A stretch of 64,000 bases of DNA from Mesorhizobium sp. RMAD-H1 (lineage in GTDB: Bacteria > Pseudomonadota > Alphaproteobacteria > Rhizobiales > Rhizobiaceae): positions 330,107 through 394,106 of the forward strand of contig NZ_JACHWN010000004.1 in NCBI RefSeq assembly GCF_014191375.1, written 5' to 3'. The position numbers and the translations under genes were made by a program. Position 1 is the stretch's first letter. Each line of letters opens with the position of its first letter. Below are positions 52,145-60,252 of the stretch, piece by piece. The notes below the pieces were generated by a model that was given only the letters and a program-made list of their open reading frames with translations, was not told the origin of the DNA and did no database searches.

Positions 52145-53563
52145 ATGGCCGAAATTCGTTTGCGGCAGCCGGTCGTGGCCGCGCGGCAAGACCGCTCCTT
52201 CTGGCTGCAGGATATCGGTGCGGGGCCGAAGACCGGGCCGCTCAAGGGCGAGGCGAGCACGGATGTCGCCATTGTCGGCGGCGGCTATACCGGGCTTTGG
52301 ACGGCGCTGCGCATCAAGGAACAGTCCCCCGAAACGCGGGTGACGATATTGGAAGCCGATTTTTGCGGCTCCGGTGCGTCGGGCCGCAATGGCGGGCAGG
52401 TGCACACCTGGTTTGCCGAGATCGACCAGATCGCCGCCGTGACTGGCATCGAGGAAGCCCGCCAGCTTTGCGCCGATACCGCCGATGCAATTGAGGAACT
52501 GGCGGCGCTGCAGGCAAGGGGCGTCATCGACATGGATCTCCGGCTCGATGGCTGGCTCTGGACGGCAAGCTCCATCGCGCAGGAAGGCGCTTGGGACAAG
52601 GCGTTCGAGACGACGAGAGGTCTCGGCATCGGCCGGTTCCGCCTGCTCGACGCGGCGGAAATCGAGCGCGTGACCGGCTCGCCCGTCTCCTATGCCGGCA
52701 TTGTCGAGGAGAGGGCAGGGACCGTGCAGCCCGCGAAACTCGCGTCAGGCTTGCGTGATCTCGCCTTGTCACGCGGCGTCGTCATCCACGAGCAAAGCCC
52801 CGTTCTCGGGATTATCCCCGGAAGGCAATGCGAGCTGCGCACGGCCGGCGGCGTCTTGAAAGCCGAGAAGGTGGTGCTGGCGGCCAATGCCTGGCTCGCC
52901 GCCATTCCCGAATTGCGCCGCCATCTCTATGTCGTCGCCAGCCAGGTGATCGCCACCGCGCCGGTGCCGGAACTGCTCGACCGCATCGGCTGGAAGAACG
53001 GCGCGTCCATCTGCGACGCGCAGGCCCATGTGCTCTATTACCAGCGCACGCCGCAAGGGAGGGTCATCTTCGGGCGCGGTTCGGGCAATATCGCCTTCCG
53101 CGACGATTTCGGCGCCAGCTTCAACCGCAGCCCGAAGCGCGGCTTCGACAACAAGCGGGAACTCCACCGCGTCTACCCCTCCTTGCGCGGCGTCGCGGTC
53201 GATTACGACTGGGCCGGACCGATCGACTGCATGGCGGAGCATGTGCCCGTCTTCGATCATCTGAGAGATCATCCCAACATCTTCTACGCCATGGGCTTCA
53301 ACGGCACCGGTATTGCGCAAACGCCTGTGGCGGGCCGCATCCTCGCCAGCCTCGTTCTGGAACGGAAGGACCGCTGGAGCGCCAGCGGGCTGGTCGGATT
53401 GAAGCGGCGCAAGGCGCTGCCGCCGGAGCCGTTCCGCTATCTCGGCGCAAAGCTGGTGCGCCGGGCGGTCCGCCGCAAGAACGATCTGGAAATCCAGAAC
53501 AAAAGGGCGGATCGGCTGACGGAATTCGTCGCCGGTTTCATGCCCGGAAACAGTAGCGAATAA
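52145..53563 (+). CDS. DadA/OrdL-type FAD-dependent oxidoreductase
   Basis: A 472-residue flavoenzyme of the D-amino-acid-dehydrogenase/gamma-glutamylputrescine-oxidase group. The FAD fold is DVAIVGGGYTGLWTALRIKE near residue 40, followed by the conserved GSGASGRNGGQVHTWF loop. VVLAANAWLAAIPELRRHLY and the C-terminal MGFNGTGIAQTPVAGRILAS complete it. It is an unusual extra in a fructosamine operon: Bacillus frl has no oxidase. It may oxidise Amadori compounds directly, as amadoriases do, or deal with the released amino acid or amine. It starts one base after frlD. Confidence 0.85.
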   Translation: MAEIRLRQPVVAARQDRSFWLQDIGAGPKTGPLKGEASTDVAIVGGGYTGLWTALRIKEQSPETRVTILEADFCGSGASGRNGGQVHTWFAEIDQIAAVTGIEEARQLCADTADAIEELAALQARGVIDMDLRLDGWLWTASSIAQEGAWDKAFETTRGLGIGRFRLLDAAEIERVTGSPVSYAGIVEERAGTVQPAKLASGLRDLALSRGVVIHEQSPVLGIIPGRQCELRTAGGVLKAEKVVLAANAWLAAIPELRRHLYVVASQVIATAPVPELLDRIGWKNGASICDAQAHVLYYQRTPQGRVIFGRGSGNIAFRDDFGASFNRSPKRGFDNKRELHRVYPSLRGVAVDYDWAGPIDCMAEHVPVFDHLRDHPNIFYAMGFNGTGIAQTPVAGRILASLVLERKDRWSASGLVGLKRRKALPPEPFRYLGAKLVRRAVRRKNDLEIQNKRADRLTEFVAGFMPGNSSE

Positions 53564-53600
53564 GCCGTCCCGGAACGGCATCATAAAAAGGAGCGGGAAC

Positions 53601-54719
53601 ATGGCCGGATTGAGCCTGAAGAACATTCGCAAATCCTATGCCAGCCTCGACGTGCTGCATGGCATCGACCTGGAGATCAAATCGGGCGAATTCATCGTCT
53701 TTGTCGGCCCGTCTGGATGCGGAAAATCCACGCTGCTGCGCTCGATTGCCGGGCTGGAGCAGATCACGGCGGGCGAATTGCGCATCGACGGGGTCCTGAT
53801 GAACCATGTGCCGCCGTCGAAGCGAGGCATCTCGATGGTCTTCCAGTCCTATGCGCTTTATCCCCACATGACGGTCTTCGGGAACATGGCCTTCGGCCTC
53901 AGGATCGCCGGGATGAGCAAGGCCGAAATCGATCGGCGCGTGCGCCGGGCGGCCGACATCCTGCAGCTGACCGATTATCTCGATCGCCTGCCGAAGGCAT
54001 TGTCCGGCGGCCAGCGCCAGCGTGTGGCCATCGGACGCGCCATCGTCCGCGACCCCAGGGTCTTTCTCTTCGATGAGCCCCTGTCCAACCTCGATGCGGC
54101 CTTGCGCGTCGCCACCCGCATCGAGATTGCCAAGCTCAAGGAAACCATGCCCGATACGACCATGATCTATGTCACCCATGATCAGGTCGAGGCCATGACG
54201 CTCGCCGACCGCATCGTGGTGTTCCGGGACGGCCGCATCGAGCAGGTGGGAACGCCGATGGAGCTTTACCGCAAGCCCGCCAATCTGTTCGTTGCGCGTT
54301 TCATCGGCTCGCCGGCGATGAATGTCCTGCCCGCATCCATCGTCGAGACCGGCGCAGCCACCACCGTCAGGCTTGCATCGGGCGGCGTGGCGGTGCTGCC
54401 CGTCCATACCTCCGCAGAGCATTGCGGTGCTGATATCAGCTTCGGCGTTCGTCCGGAAGATCTCTTCATCGCGGAAGGCGGGGACGCGCGGCCTGCCTTC
54501 CAGGGCACTGTCGACCACATAGAGCAACTGGGCGAAGTGCAGCTCGCCTATATCGATCTCGGGCTCGGTGGCGAGCCGTTCATCGCGAAGCTGCCGGGCG
54601 GCGCGGAGGTGAAACGGCGCACAAGGATCGCCCTCGCAGCCGGTGCCGGCAGTGCCCATCTCTTCGACCGGGGAGGCAGGTCGCTCGCGGCGGCGCAGGC
54701 CGACCGCGGTCCGGGCTAA
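53601..54719 (+). CDS. Carbohydrate ABC transporter ATPase (MalK/UgpC-like)
   Basis: A 372-residue ATPase with the nucleotide-binding domain first: Walker A GPSGCGKST, Q-loop MVFQSYALYPHMT, signature ALSGGQRQRVAI, Walker B VFLFDEPLSNLDA and switch His in YVTHDQVEAMTLAD. A C-terminal regulatory TOBE/OB region runs from about residue 235 (FIGSPAMNVLP, GVRPEDLFIAEGG). It completes the importer with the genes at 47.3-50.4 kb; in Bacillus the frl system borrows MsmX instead. Its last 4 bases overlap the convergent LysR gene. Confidence 0.93.
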   Translation: MAGLSLKNIRKSYASLDVLHGIDLEIKSGEFIVFVGPSGCGKSTLLRSIAGLEQITAGELRIDGVLMNHVPPSKRGISMVFQSYALYPHMTVFGNMAFGLRIAGMSKAEIDRRVRRAADILQLTDYLDRLPKALSGGQRQRVAIGRAIVRDPRVFLFDEPLSNLDAALRVATRIEIAKLKETMPDTTMIYVTHDQVEAMTLADRIVVFRDGRIEQVGTPMELYRKPANLFVARFIGSPAMNVLPASIVETGAATTVRLASGGVAVLPVHTSAEHCGADISFGVRPEDLFIAEGGDARPAFQGTVDHIEQLGEVQLAYIDLGLGGEPFIAKLPGGAEVKRRTRIALAAGAGSAHLFDRGGRSLAAAQADRGPG

Positions 54720-55612
54720 TCCACCCGGAACGTGCGGATGTGGTCAACCAGCGCCCGCAGCTTCAGCGGCTGCCGGTGCCGTCTGGGATAGTAGAGATAG
54801 AAGCCGGCAAAGGGAGGACAATAGTCATCCAGGAACGGCACGAGCTCGCCGCTGGCAAAATAGGGCTCGAAGGTCTCGAACATGCCGAATGTGATGCCGG
54901 CGCCGGCGCGGGCCATGCGGATCATCATCCCCATCTCGTTGGTCGTCATTACAGGATCGACCGCAATATCGAAATCGCGGCCGTTCTCTGTGAACTCCCA
55001 TCGGTAGGGCGCTGCGTCAGGCCTCGGCCGCCAGCCGATGCAGACATGGTCGAGCAGGTCCCGCGGGTGGCCGGGCGCACCGTGGCGGGCGAGATATTGC
55101 GGCGAAGCGACCGCGCAGTGCCGCTGCTCCGGTGAGACGGGCACGGCGATCATGTCCTGCTCGATCACCTCGCCCAGCCTGACACCGGCATCGAAACCCT
55201 GTTCGACGATATCGAACTCCTCGTCGGTGATCGTGACGTCGAGCTTCACCTCCGGATAGGCGGCCATGAAACCTGCCAGCAGCGAGCCGGATATGAAGCG
55301 TTCGGCGATAGACGATACCGCGATTTTCAGCAATCCCGTGGGGCGGGCCTGCATGTCGCGGACGGCCTGCACGGCCTCCAGGGTGTCGCGCGCCGCCGGC
55401 CGCACCAGCCCGAGGAAGAGTTCGCCCGCCTCGGTCAGCCGCACGCTGCGCGTCGTTCGCTGGACGAGCGCCACGCCGATCCGGTCTTCCAGTCGCTGGA
55501 GCGCCTGGCTCACGGCGGAGCGGGTCACGCCGAGCCGCTCGCCGGCTACGCGGAAGTTCCGCGTCTCCGCCACCGCCAGAAACACCGAAATGCCTTCGAA
55601 ATCGTCTGCCAT
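54716..55612 (-). CDS. LysR-family transcriptional regulator
   Basis: A 298-residue regulator. The N-terminal helix-turn-helix is NFRVAGERLGVTRSAVSQALQ, followed by RLTEAGELF. The effector domain begins GLLKIAVSSIAERFISGSLL and includes the DEEFDIVEQGFDAGVRLGEV motif typical of the CrgA/PecT-like branch. ATG 55612 is the conserved start. It is divergent from the NTF2-like gene at 55808, the usual arrangement for a LysR protein and its target, so it probably controls the small-gene set up to 58.1 kb. The inducer is unknown. Confidence 0.92.
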   Translation of the reverse strand: MADDFEGISVFLAVAETRNFRVAGERLGVTRSAVSQALQRLEDRIGVALVQRTTRSVRLTEAGELFLGLVRPAARDTLEAVQAVRDMQARPTGLLKIAVSSIAERFISGSLLAGFMAAYPEVKLDVTITDEEFDIVEQGFDAGVRLGEVIEQDMIAVPVSPEQRHCAVASPQYLARHGAPGHPRDLLDHVCIGWRPRPDAAPYRWEFTENGRDFDIAVDPVMTTNEMGMMIRMARAGAGITFGMFETFEPYFASGELVPFLDDYCPPFAGFYLYYPRRHRQPLKLRALVDHIRTFRVD

Positions 55613-55807
55613 TGGTTAGCAATTCTAACCAGCCTATCCCGGATTGGCAAGTCGATCGCGCGGTTGGCCAGTCTTATGTTCCGGTCGTGCTGAACAGGAG
55701 ACGACGAAAGCCCAGGCAGAAGGCGCAATATCTGGCGCTCGGTCCGGCTTCCCCCCTTCAGTTCCGCTGACGGTTATTCCTGTCGCCTTCGAAGAAAGGA
55801 TCCAGCG

Positions 55808-56326
55808 ATGAGCATGTCCCGACTGAACGGAAACCTAGTCCCTGCCGCCCGTGTCCTGCTGATTGCTTCGGCTTTTGTGGCAGCGGCGACGGTAGCCCGT
55901 GCTGATCGGGCGGATATGAGCGCCCGCAACGAAGCGATCGTGCGTCAGGCCTTCGAGAGCTGGCGGGCGGGTGGCAATGTCTTTGCCGAGCTGCTGGCGC
56001 CGGACGTAAAGTGGACCATTCACGGTTCCGGCCCGGTGGCCCGCATCTATACCGGCATCGATGATTTTGTCGCGAACGCCTCGGCCCCGCTGATCAGCCG
56101 TCTCGCAACCCCGCTCGTCCCCAAGGTGCAGGGCATCTGGGCGGCGGGCGACACCGTGATCATCCGCTTCGATGGCGCGGCCACCACGACCTCCGGCGCG
56201 CCTTACACCAACGCGTTCGTCTGGATTTTCCGTATGACGGACGGCCGTGTGACCGAGGCGGAAGCGTTCCTCGATCTCGCCGCCTACCAGGAGGTCGTCG
56301 ACAACAACCCGCCGCGTGCGGACTGA
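55808..56326 (+). CDS. Exported NTF2/SnoaL-like protein
   Basis: A 172-residue protein. A hydrophobic signal peptide ends at about residue 32 (LLIASAFVAAATVARA). A cone-shaped NTF2-like domain follows: NEAIVRQAFESWRAGGNVFA, LLAPDVKWTIHGSGPVA and GRVTEAEAFLDLAAYQEVVD. Such domains bind small hydrophobic ligands or act as cyclases/isomerases; no specific active site could be named. It is divergent from the LysR gene with 195 bases between. It is the first of four small genes in the same direction. Confidence 0.8.
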   Translation: MSMSRLNGNLVPAARVLLIASAFVAAATVARADRADMSARNEAIVRQAFESWRAGGNVFAELLAPDVKWTIHGSGPVARIYTGIDDFVANASAPLISRLATPLVPKVQGIWAAGDTVIIRFDGAATTTSGAPYTNAFVWIFRMTDGRVTEAEAFLDLAAYQEVVDNNPPRAD

Positions 56327-56357
56327 AATTTGCATTCCCTCGATCAGGAGACAGAAG

Positions 56358-56672
56358 ATGACGAAATCCGTAGCCACACTCATGGCAATCGCCCTGCTCG
56401 GGCAATCGGCCGCAGCAGAAGAAACGGCCGCCACGGCAGAGCACCCCTATGTCGGCATGTGGGTAACCGATGACGGTTATGTCAGGCATGAACTTCTACC
56501 CAACGGCCGCTACGACGAGGCACGCGGCAGCCGGCAAAGCGCCTATCAGGGCCGTTACGAGGTGACCGGCACCCATATCGAATATTGGGACGATACCGGC
56601 TTCACCGCCGATGGCGACTTCGTCGACGAGAACACCCTCCACCATGGCGGCATGATCCTCCGCCGCCGATGA
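56358..56672 (+). CDS. Atu4866-like exported protein
   Basis: A 104-residue protein with a signal peptide (residues 1-20, ending SAAAEE). The mature domain starts HPYVGMWVTDDGYVRHELLP and contains NGRYDEARGSRQSAYQGRYE and DDTGFTADGDF. This is the pattern of the structurally solved Agrobacterium Atu4866 family, a small beta-barrel-like, lipocalin-type fold of unknown function. ATG 56358 follows CAGGAGACAG. It lies 31 bases after the NTF2-like gene and 30 before the SDR, so it is likely in one operon. Confidence 0.85.
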   Translation: MTKSVATLMAIALLGQSAAAEETAATAEHPYVGMWVTDDGYVRHELLPNGRYDEARGSRQSAYQGRYEVTGTHIEYWDDTGFTADGDFVDENTLHHGGMILRRR

Positions 56673-56702
56673 CCCCAGAATCAGAGATGACAGGAGAACA
56701 GC

Positions 56703-57437
56703 ATGCTTGGAATTGAAGGAAAAGTCGTCGCGATCACCGGAGCGAGCAGCGGCATCGGCGAGGCGACCGCAAGAGTGCTCGCCGCGGCCGGCGCTCATGT
56801 GGTGATCGGCGCCCGCCGGGCCGACCGGCTGCAACGTCTGGCCGAAGAGATCGGCGCAGATGGCGGATCGGTCCGCGCCCGGGCTCTCGACGTGACGCAG
56901 CGCGGGGATGTCGAGGCTTTCGCCCGATTTGCACACGAGGCGTTCGGCAGGCTGGACGTCATCGTCAACAATGCCGGCATCATGCCGCTGTCGCCGCTCG
57001 AAGCCCTCAAGGTGGACGAGTGGGACCGGATGGTGGACGTCAACATCAAGGGCGTCCTCTACGGGATCGCCGCGGCCTTGCCCCTGATGAATGCGCAGGG
57101 CCATGGGCAGATCATCAATCTGTCCTCGATCGGTGGGCACAGGGTCTGGCCGACCTCCGCTGTCTATTGCGCCACCAAATTCGCGGTGCGGGCGATCTCG
57201 GACGGGCTGCGGCAGGAGACGGACCGCATCCGCGTCACGGTAATCTCACCCGGCACGACCACCTCGGAACTGGCGGGCACGATCACCGATCCGGGCGCGC
57301 AGGAGGCCATGAAGGCCTTCCGCGCCATCACGATCAGCCCGGATGCGGTCGCTCATGCCATCGCTTATGCAATCGGCCAGCCCGGGGATGTCGATGTGAG
57401 CGAGATCGTCGTACGGCCGACGGCAAGTCCGCATTGA
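56703..57437 (+). CDS. Short-chain dehydrogenase/reductase
   Basis: A 244-residue classical SDR using NAD(P)H. The cofactor motif is TGASSGIG at residues 13-20; GARRADRL suggests NADP preference. NNAGIM and the catalytic Ser in NLSSIGG come next. The Tyr-Lys pair is in [37 protein letters not shown] follows as the substrate loop. It is close to the YdfG/clavaldehyde-dehydrogenase-like group common in LysR-led clusters. ATG 56703 follows AGGAGAACAGC. The substrate is unknown. Confidence 0.9.
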   Translation: MLGIEGKVVAITGASSGIGEATARVLAAAGAHVVIGARRADRLQRLAEEIGADGGSVRARALDVTQRGDVEAFARFAHEAFGRLDVIVNNAGIMPLSPLEALKVDEWDRMVDVNIKGVLYGIAAALPLMNAQGHGQIINLSSIGGHRVWPTSAVYCATKFAVRAISDGLRQETDRIRVTVISPGTTTSELAGTITDPGAQEAMKAFRAITISPDAVAHAIAYAIGQPGDVDVSEIVVRPTASPH

Positions 57438-57647
57438 ACGGCTTCTGATTTCCCTCAAGCCATCGCGTGAGGGAACGTTCTCCGGGGTGGACGATGCCGC
57501 TGTCGGGACGCGTCCCGGCCATCGGGAACTGGTGCTTCCAGAAAATCTGCGCTCTATTGTCGGATCGTCAGGGCCTCATTCGTCCTTGGCGCATGGATCG
57601 GCATTCACTGAAGCCGGCCATTCCGTCAATTCATAAGGAAAACGCAT

Positions 57648-58091
57648 ATGCCCAGTACCATACGCCTGCACCGCGTTCTGGCGACCAGCCCGGAGAAGAT
57701 CTATCGCGCATTCCTTGAAGCGGATGCGCTCGCCAAATGGCTTCCGCCCAACGGCTTCGCCTGCACGGTGTATCATCTGGAGCCCAAGGCCGGCGGCACG
57801 TTCAGAATGTCCTTCCGCAATTTCACGACCGGCGAAAGCCATGCTTTCGGCGGTGAGTATGTGGAACTCGTCCCCGGCGAACGCCTGCGCTACACGGACA
57901 AGTTCGAGGATCCCAACCTGCCCGGCGAAATGCAGGTGACCGTCACGTTGAAGAAAGTTTCCGTCGGCACCGAGGTGGATATCGTCCAGGAAGGCGTGCC
58001 GGACGTCATCCCGCCCGAGGCCTGTTATCTCGGGTGGCAGGAATCGCTGCGAAACCTGGCAAGGCTTGTCGAACCTGAAATCAATCAATAA
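57648..58091 (+). CDS. SRPBCC/AHSA1-domain protein
   Basis: A 147-residue START-like ligand-binding protein of the AHSA1 group. It runs from RLHRVLATSPEKIYRAFLEA and ALAKWLPPNGFACTVYHLEP through GGTFRMSFRNFTTG and GGEYVELVPGERLRYTDKFE to the closing helix LGWQESLRNLARLVEP. Family roles range from co-chaperone activity to binding of hydrophobic ligands; none can be assigned. ATG 57648 follows ATAAGGAAAAC. It is separated from the SDR by 210 bases with no gene. Confidence 0.88.
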   Translation: MPSTIRLHRVLATSPEKIYRAFLEADALAKWLPPNGFACTVYHLEPKAGGTFRMSFRNFTTGESHAFGGEYVELVPGERLRYTDKFEDPNLPGEMQVTVTLKKVSVGTEVDIVQEGVPDVIPPEACYLGWQESLRNLARLVEPEINQ

Positions 58092-58110
58092 GCTGTCGGA
58101 GAAGCCAAAG

Positions 58111-58148
58111 CGCCGGCATCGGACATGCGATTATGTCCGATGCCGGCG
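58111..58148. repeat. Perfect 16-base inverted repeat
   Basis: CGCCGGCATCGGACAT (58111-58126) pairs perfectly with 58133-58148 over a 6-base loop. It follows the SRPBCC stop by 20 bases and touches the SDR tail fragment. No T-run follows, so a terminator role is possible but not canonical. Confidence 0.75.
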
Positions 58149-58152
58149 TCAC

Positions 58153-58254
58153 GCCTATGTGGCCAATCTCGCGGTCTTTCTCGCCTCGGGGCGCGCCGTG
58201 ACGATCACCGGCGCTGAATTTGTCATCGATGGCGGGACCGTTTCGGCGGTTTAG
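58153..58254 (+). pseudogene. C-terminal fragment of a short-chain dehydrogenase
   Basis: The last 33 codons before TAG 58254 translate to AYVANLAVFLASGRAVTITG and then AEFVIDGGTVSAV. This is the unmistakable end of a classical SDR (LAS..A..ITG..ivDGG). Nothing upstream encodes the rest: the frame runs into the inverted repeat at 58111-58148 and then the SRPBCC gene. It is therefore a remnant left by deletion or recombination. It is not the missing tail of the SDR at 56703, which is complete. Confidence 0.75.
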
Positions 58255-58327
58255 GCACGCACGCCTGGGAAACCCCGGGAAAACTTTGATGGGCAGCCTG
58301 CCTTTCACCTGCCCGGATGTCTCTCGG

Positions 58328-58795
58328 TCAGGCTGGCGAGTTTCCGCCGATATGAGTGTAGATCGCATCGCGGAGCGCCCTGACTTCCCGATTGAGCTCG
58401 CCCAGATGTGCCGCGCTTTGCCCGGAGGCTGCGAGCAGTGCGTCGCCGAGGCAACCGGCCCGGGACCTGAGGGCACGGCCCTGGTCGGTCAACGCGACCA
58501 CCACCTGCCGTTCATTCTCCGGGTTCCGCGTGCGGCGCACGAGCCCGGCCGCTTCCAGCCGCTTGAGCAGGGGCGTCAGCGTGCTCGATTCCAGCGCCAG
58601 CTGCTCGGCGATGCCGCCCACCGTCTGCTCGTCCTCGCGCCATAGCACGTTGAGCACGAGATATTGCGGATAGGTCAGCCCCAGCTCGTCGAGCAACGGC
58701 TTGTAGGCGCGCTGAATGGCGATGCCCGCCGAGTAGATGGCATAGCAGAGCTGGTCATCCAGCGGCACGGGATTGTTCTCTTTTTTCCGGGTCAT
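58328..58795 (-). CDS. ohrR: MarR-family organic-peroxide sensor OhrR
   Basis: A 155-residue repressor that releases DNA when its reactive cysteine is oxidised by organic hydroperoxides. The sensing Cys17 lies in LCYAIYSAGIAIQRAYKPLL, as in OhrR. The winged helix is TVGGIAEQLALESSTLTPLL followed by RLEAAGLVRRTRNPENERQV. ATG 58795 is chosen for its GGAG; an in-frame ATG at 58816 is the alternative. It is divergent from ohr across 141 bases containing three repeats of an ATCGCGAT-like motif, its probable operators. Confidence 0.93.
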   Translation of the reverse strand: MTRKKENNPVPLDDQLCYAIYSAGIAIQRAYKPLLDELGLTYPQYLVLNVLWREDEQTVGGIAEQLALESSTLTPLLKRLEAAGLVRRTRNPENERQVVVALTDQGRALRSRAGCLGDALLAASGQSAAHLGELNREVRALRDAIYTHIGGNSPA

Positions 58796-58842
58796 GGCGG
58801 TCTCCTTGCCACCCATATAGCGGCTCTGATCGCAAAAATGAA

Positions 58843-58922
58843 TATCGCGATAAAAATTATGCTGGACAAAGTAAGTGGGCTGCATTAGCTTTAATTATCG
58901 CAATAATAATTATCGCGATTAA
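58843..58922. promoter_or_regulatory. Candidate OhrR operators between ohrR and ohr
   Basis: TATCGCGATA (58843-58852) is a perfect palindrome. AATTATCGCAAT (58893-58904) and AATTATCGCGAT (58908-58919) are direct copies of the same core, 15 bases apart and just before the ohr ribosome-binding site. The AT-rich setting matches other OhrR sites. OhrR would thereby control both its own gene and ohr. Confidence 0.6.
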
Positions 58923-58936
58923 AAAGGAGAGAGCCA

Positions 58937-59362
58937 ATGAACATTCTCTATCGTACCCAAGCCACCGCCACGGGCGGCCGTACCGGCAGGGCTGCCACGA
59001 CCGATGGCGCGTTCAGCGTCGCCCTCGTGACGCCGAAGGAACTGGGCGGTCCCGGCGGAGAGGGCGCCAATCCCGAGCAGCTCTTCGCGTCGGGCTATGC
59101 CGCCTGCTTCCTGGGCGCGCTCAAATTCGTCGCCGGCCAGCGCAAGGTGAAGATATCAGACGACAGCACCGTCACGGCGGCGGTCGGCATCGGCAAGCGC
59201 GATGACGGTCAGGGCTTCGGCCTCGATGTCGCGCTCACCATCGCGCTGCCCGGTGTCGATCCCGGTGTCGCCCGCGAGCTCGTCGAAGAGGCGCATGTCG
59301 TCTGCCCCTATTCGGACATGACCCGCAATGGTCTCGCCGTCCGCCTGTCGCTGGCCGCCTGA
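58937..59362 (+). CDS. ohr: Organic hydroperoxide resistance protein Ohr
   Basis: A 141-residue OsmC/Ohr-family thiol peroxidase that reduces organic hydroperoxides, using lipoylated proteins as reductant. The catalytic pair is Cys57 in FASGYAACFLGAL and Cys123 in AHVVCPYSDMTRNG. GGPGGEGANPEQLF, with its Glu and upstream Arg-containing loop, is also conserved. Length is normal. AAGGAGAGAG precedes ATG 58937. Divergent ohrR is its regulator. Confidence 0.95.
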   Translation: MNILYRTQATATGGRTGRAATTDGAFSVALVTPKELGGPGGEGANPEQLFASGYAACFLGALKFVAGQRKVKISDDSTVTAAVGIGKRDDGQGFGLDVALTIALPGVDPGVARELVEEAHVVCPYSDMTRNGLAVRLSLAA

Positions 59363-59397
59363 GCCCCCACTCTCATTTTTTGAAAAGGAACATCATC

Positions 59398-60192
59398 ATG
59401 AATATGAAGACAAGAAAACTTCTGGCGGCGATGGCTGCCGCTGTCAGCCTTGGCGTTGCCGCGCCTGCGCATTCCGCCGACCGGATTCCCGACGATCAGG
59501 CCGTCAGGAACGTCGTGCTGGTGCATGGCGCATTCGCCGACGGTTCGGGTTGGCGCGGCGTCTATGACGAGCTGACCGAACGCGGATATCGTGTCAGCAT
59601 CGTCCAGAACCCGCTCACCTCGCTTGCCGACGATGTCGCCGCGACCAGGCGCGTTCTGGATCGCCAGGACGGCCCGACCATCCTCGTCGGGCACTCCTGG
59701 GGCGGCACCGTCATCACCGAGGCAGGCGTCCACCCGCAGGTGGCCGGCCTCGTCTATGTCTCCGCGATCTCGCCCGACGCTGGCGAGACAACGGCCCAGC
59801 AATATCAGGGGTTCACCACCCCGCCCGAATTCGTCATCGACACGCAGGGGGACGGCTTCGGCTTCCTGAATTTGGAGAAGTTCAAGGCCGGTTTCGCAGC
59901 CGACGCCAGCGACACGGATGCCGCCTTCCTGCGCGACTCGCAGGTGCCCATCAACATGTCCGCCTTCGCCACCAAGCTGGAGCATGCGGCTTGGAGAACC
60001 AAGCCGAGTTGGGCGGTCATCGCCACACAGGACAAGGCGTTTGACCAGAAGATGCTGTTCCACATGGCCGAGCGGATCGGCGCCGGGATCACGGAGGTCG
60101 AGGCCAGCCATGCCGTCTTCATGACGCAGCCCAAGGCGGTTGCCGGCGTCATAGACCAGGCCGCACAAGGCGCCAAGACAACGGCGCGCTGA
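59398..60192 (+). CDS. Exported alpha/beta hydrolase
   Basis: A 264-residue serine hydrolase with a signal peptide (LLAAMAAAVSLGVAAPAHSA). The oxyanion segment is VVLVHGAFADGSGW, the nucleophile is Ser100 in LVGHSWGGTVI, and the C-terminal His is in VEASHAVFMTQP. The sequence type is the pyrethroid-hydrolase/EstC-like group common next to ohr in proteobacteria. AAAAGGAA precedes ATG 59398; the in-frame ATG at 59380 is less well placed. It follows ohr by 35 bases and may share its peroxide-inducible promoter. The substrate is unknown. Confidence 0.88.
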   Translation: MNMKTRKLLAAMAAAVSLGVAAPAHSADRIPDDQAVRNVVLVHGAFADGSGWRGVYDELTERGYRVSIVQNPLTSLADDVAATRRVLDRQDGPTILVGHSWGGTVITEAGVHPQVAGLVYVSAISPDAGETTAQQYQGFTTPPEFVIDTQGDGFGFLNLEKFKAGFAADASDTDAAFLRDSQVPINMSAFATKLEHAAWRTKPSWAVIATQDKAFDQKMLFHMAERIGAGITEVEASHAVFMTQPKAVAGVIDQAAQGAKTTAR

Positions 60193-60219
60193 TGCAGGCA
60201 GACCAGTCCAGGCAATTCA

Positions 60220-60252
60220 GACAGGCGGCGCTTCCGGCTCCGCCTGTCATTT
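60220..60252 (+). terminator. Likely terminator after the hydrolase gene
   Basis: GACAGGCGG (60220-60228) pairs with CCGCCTGTC (60240-60248) over an 11-base loop and is followed by ATTTGT. A modest but plausible end for the ohr-hydrolase transcript. Confidence 0.5.
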
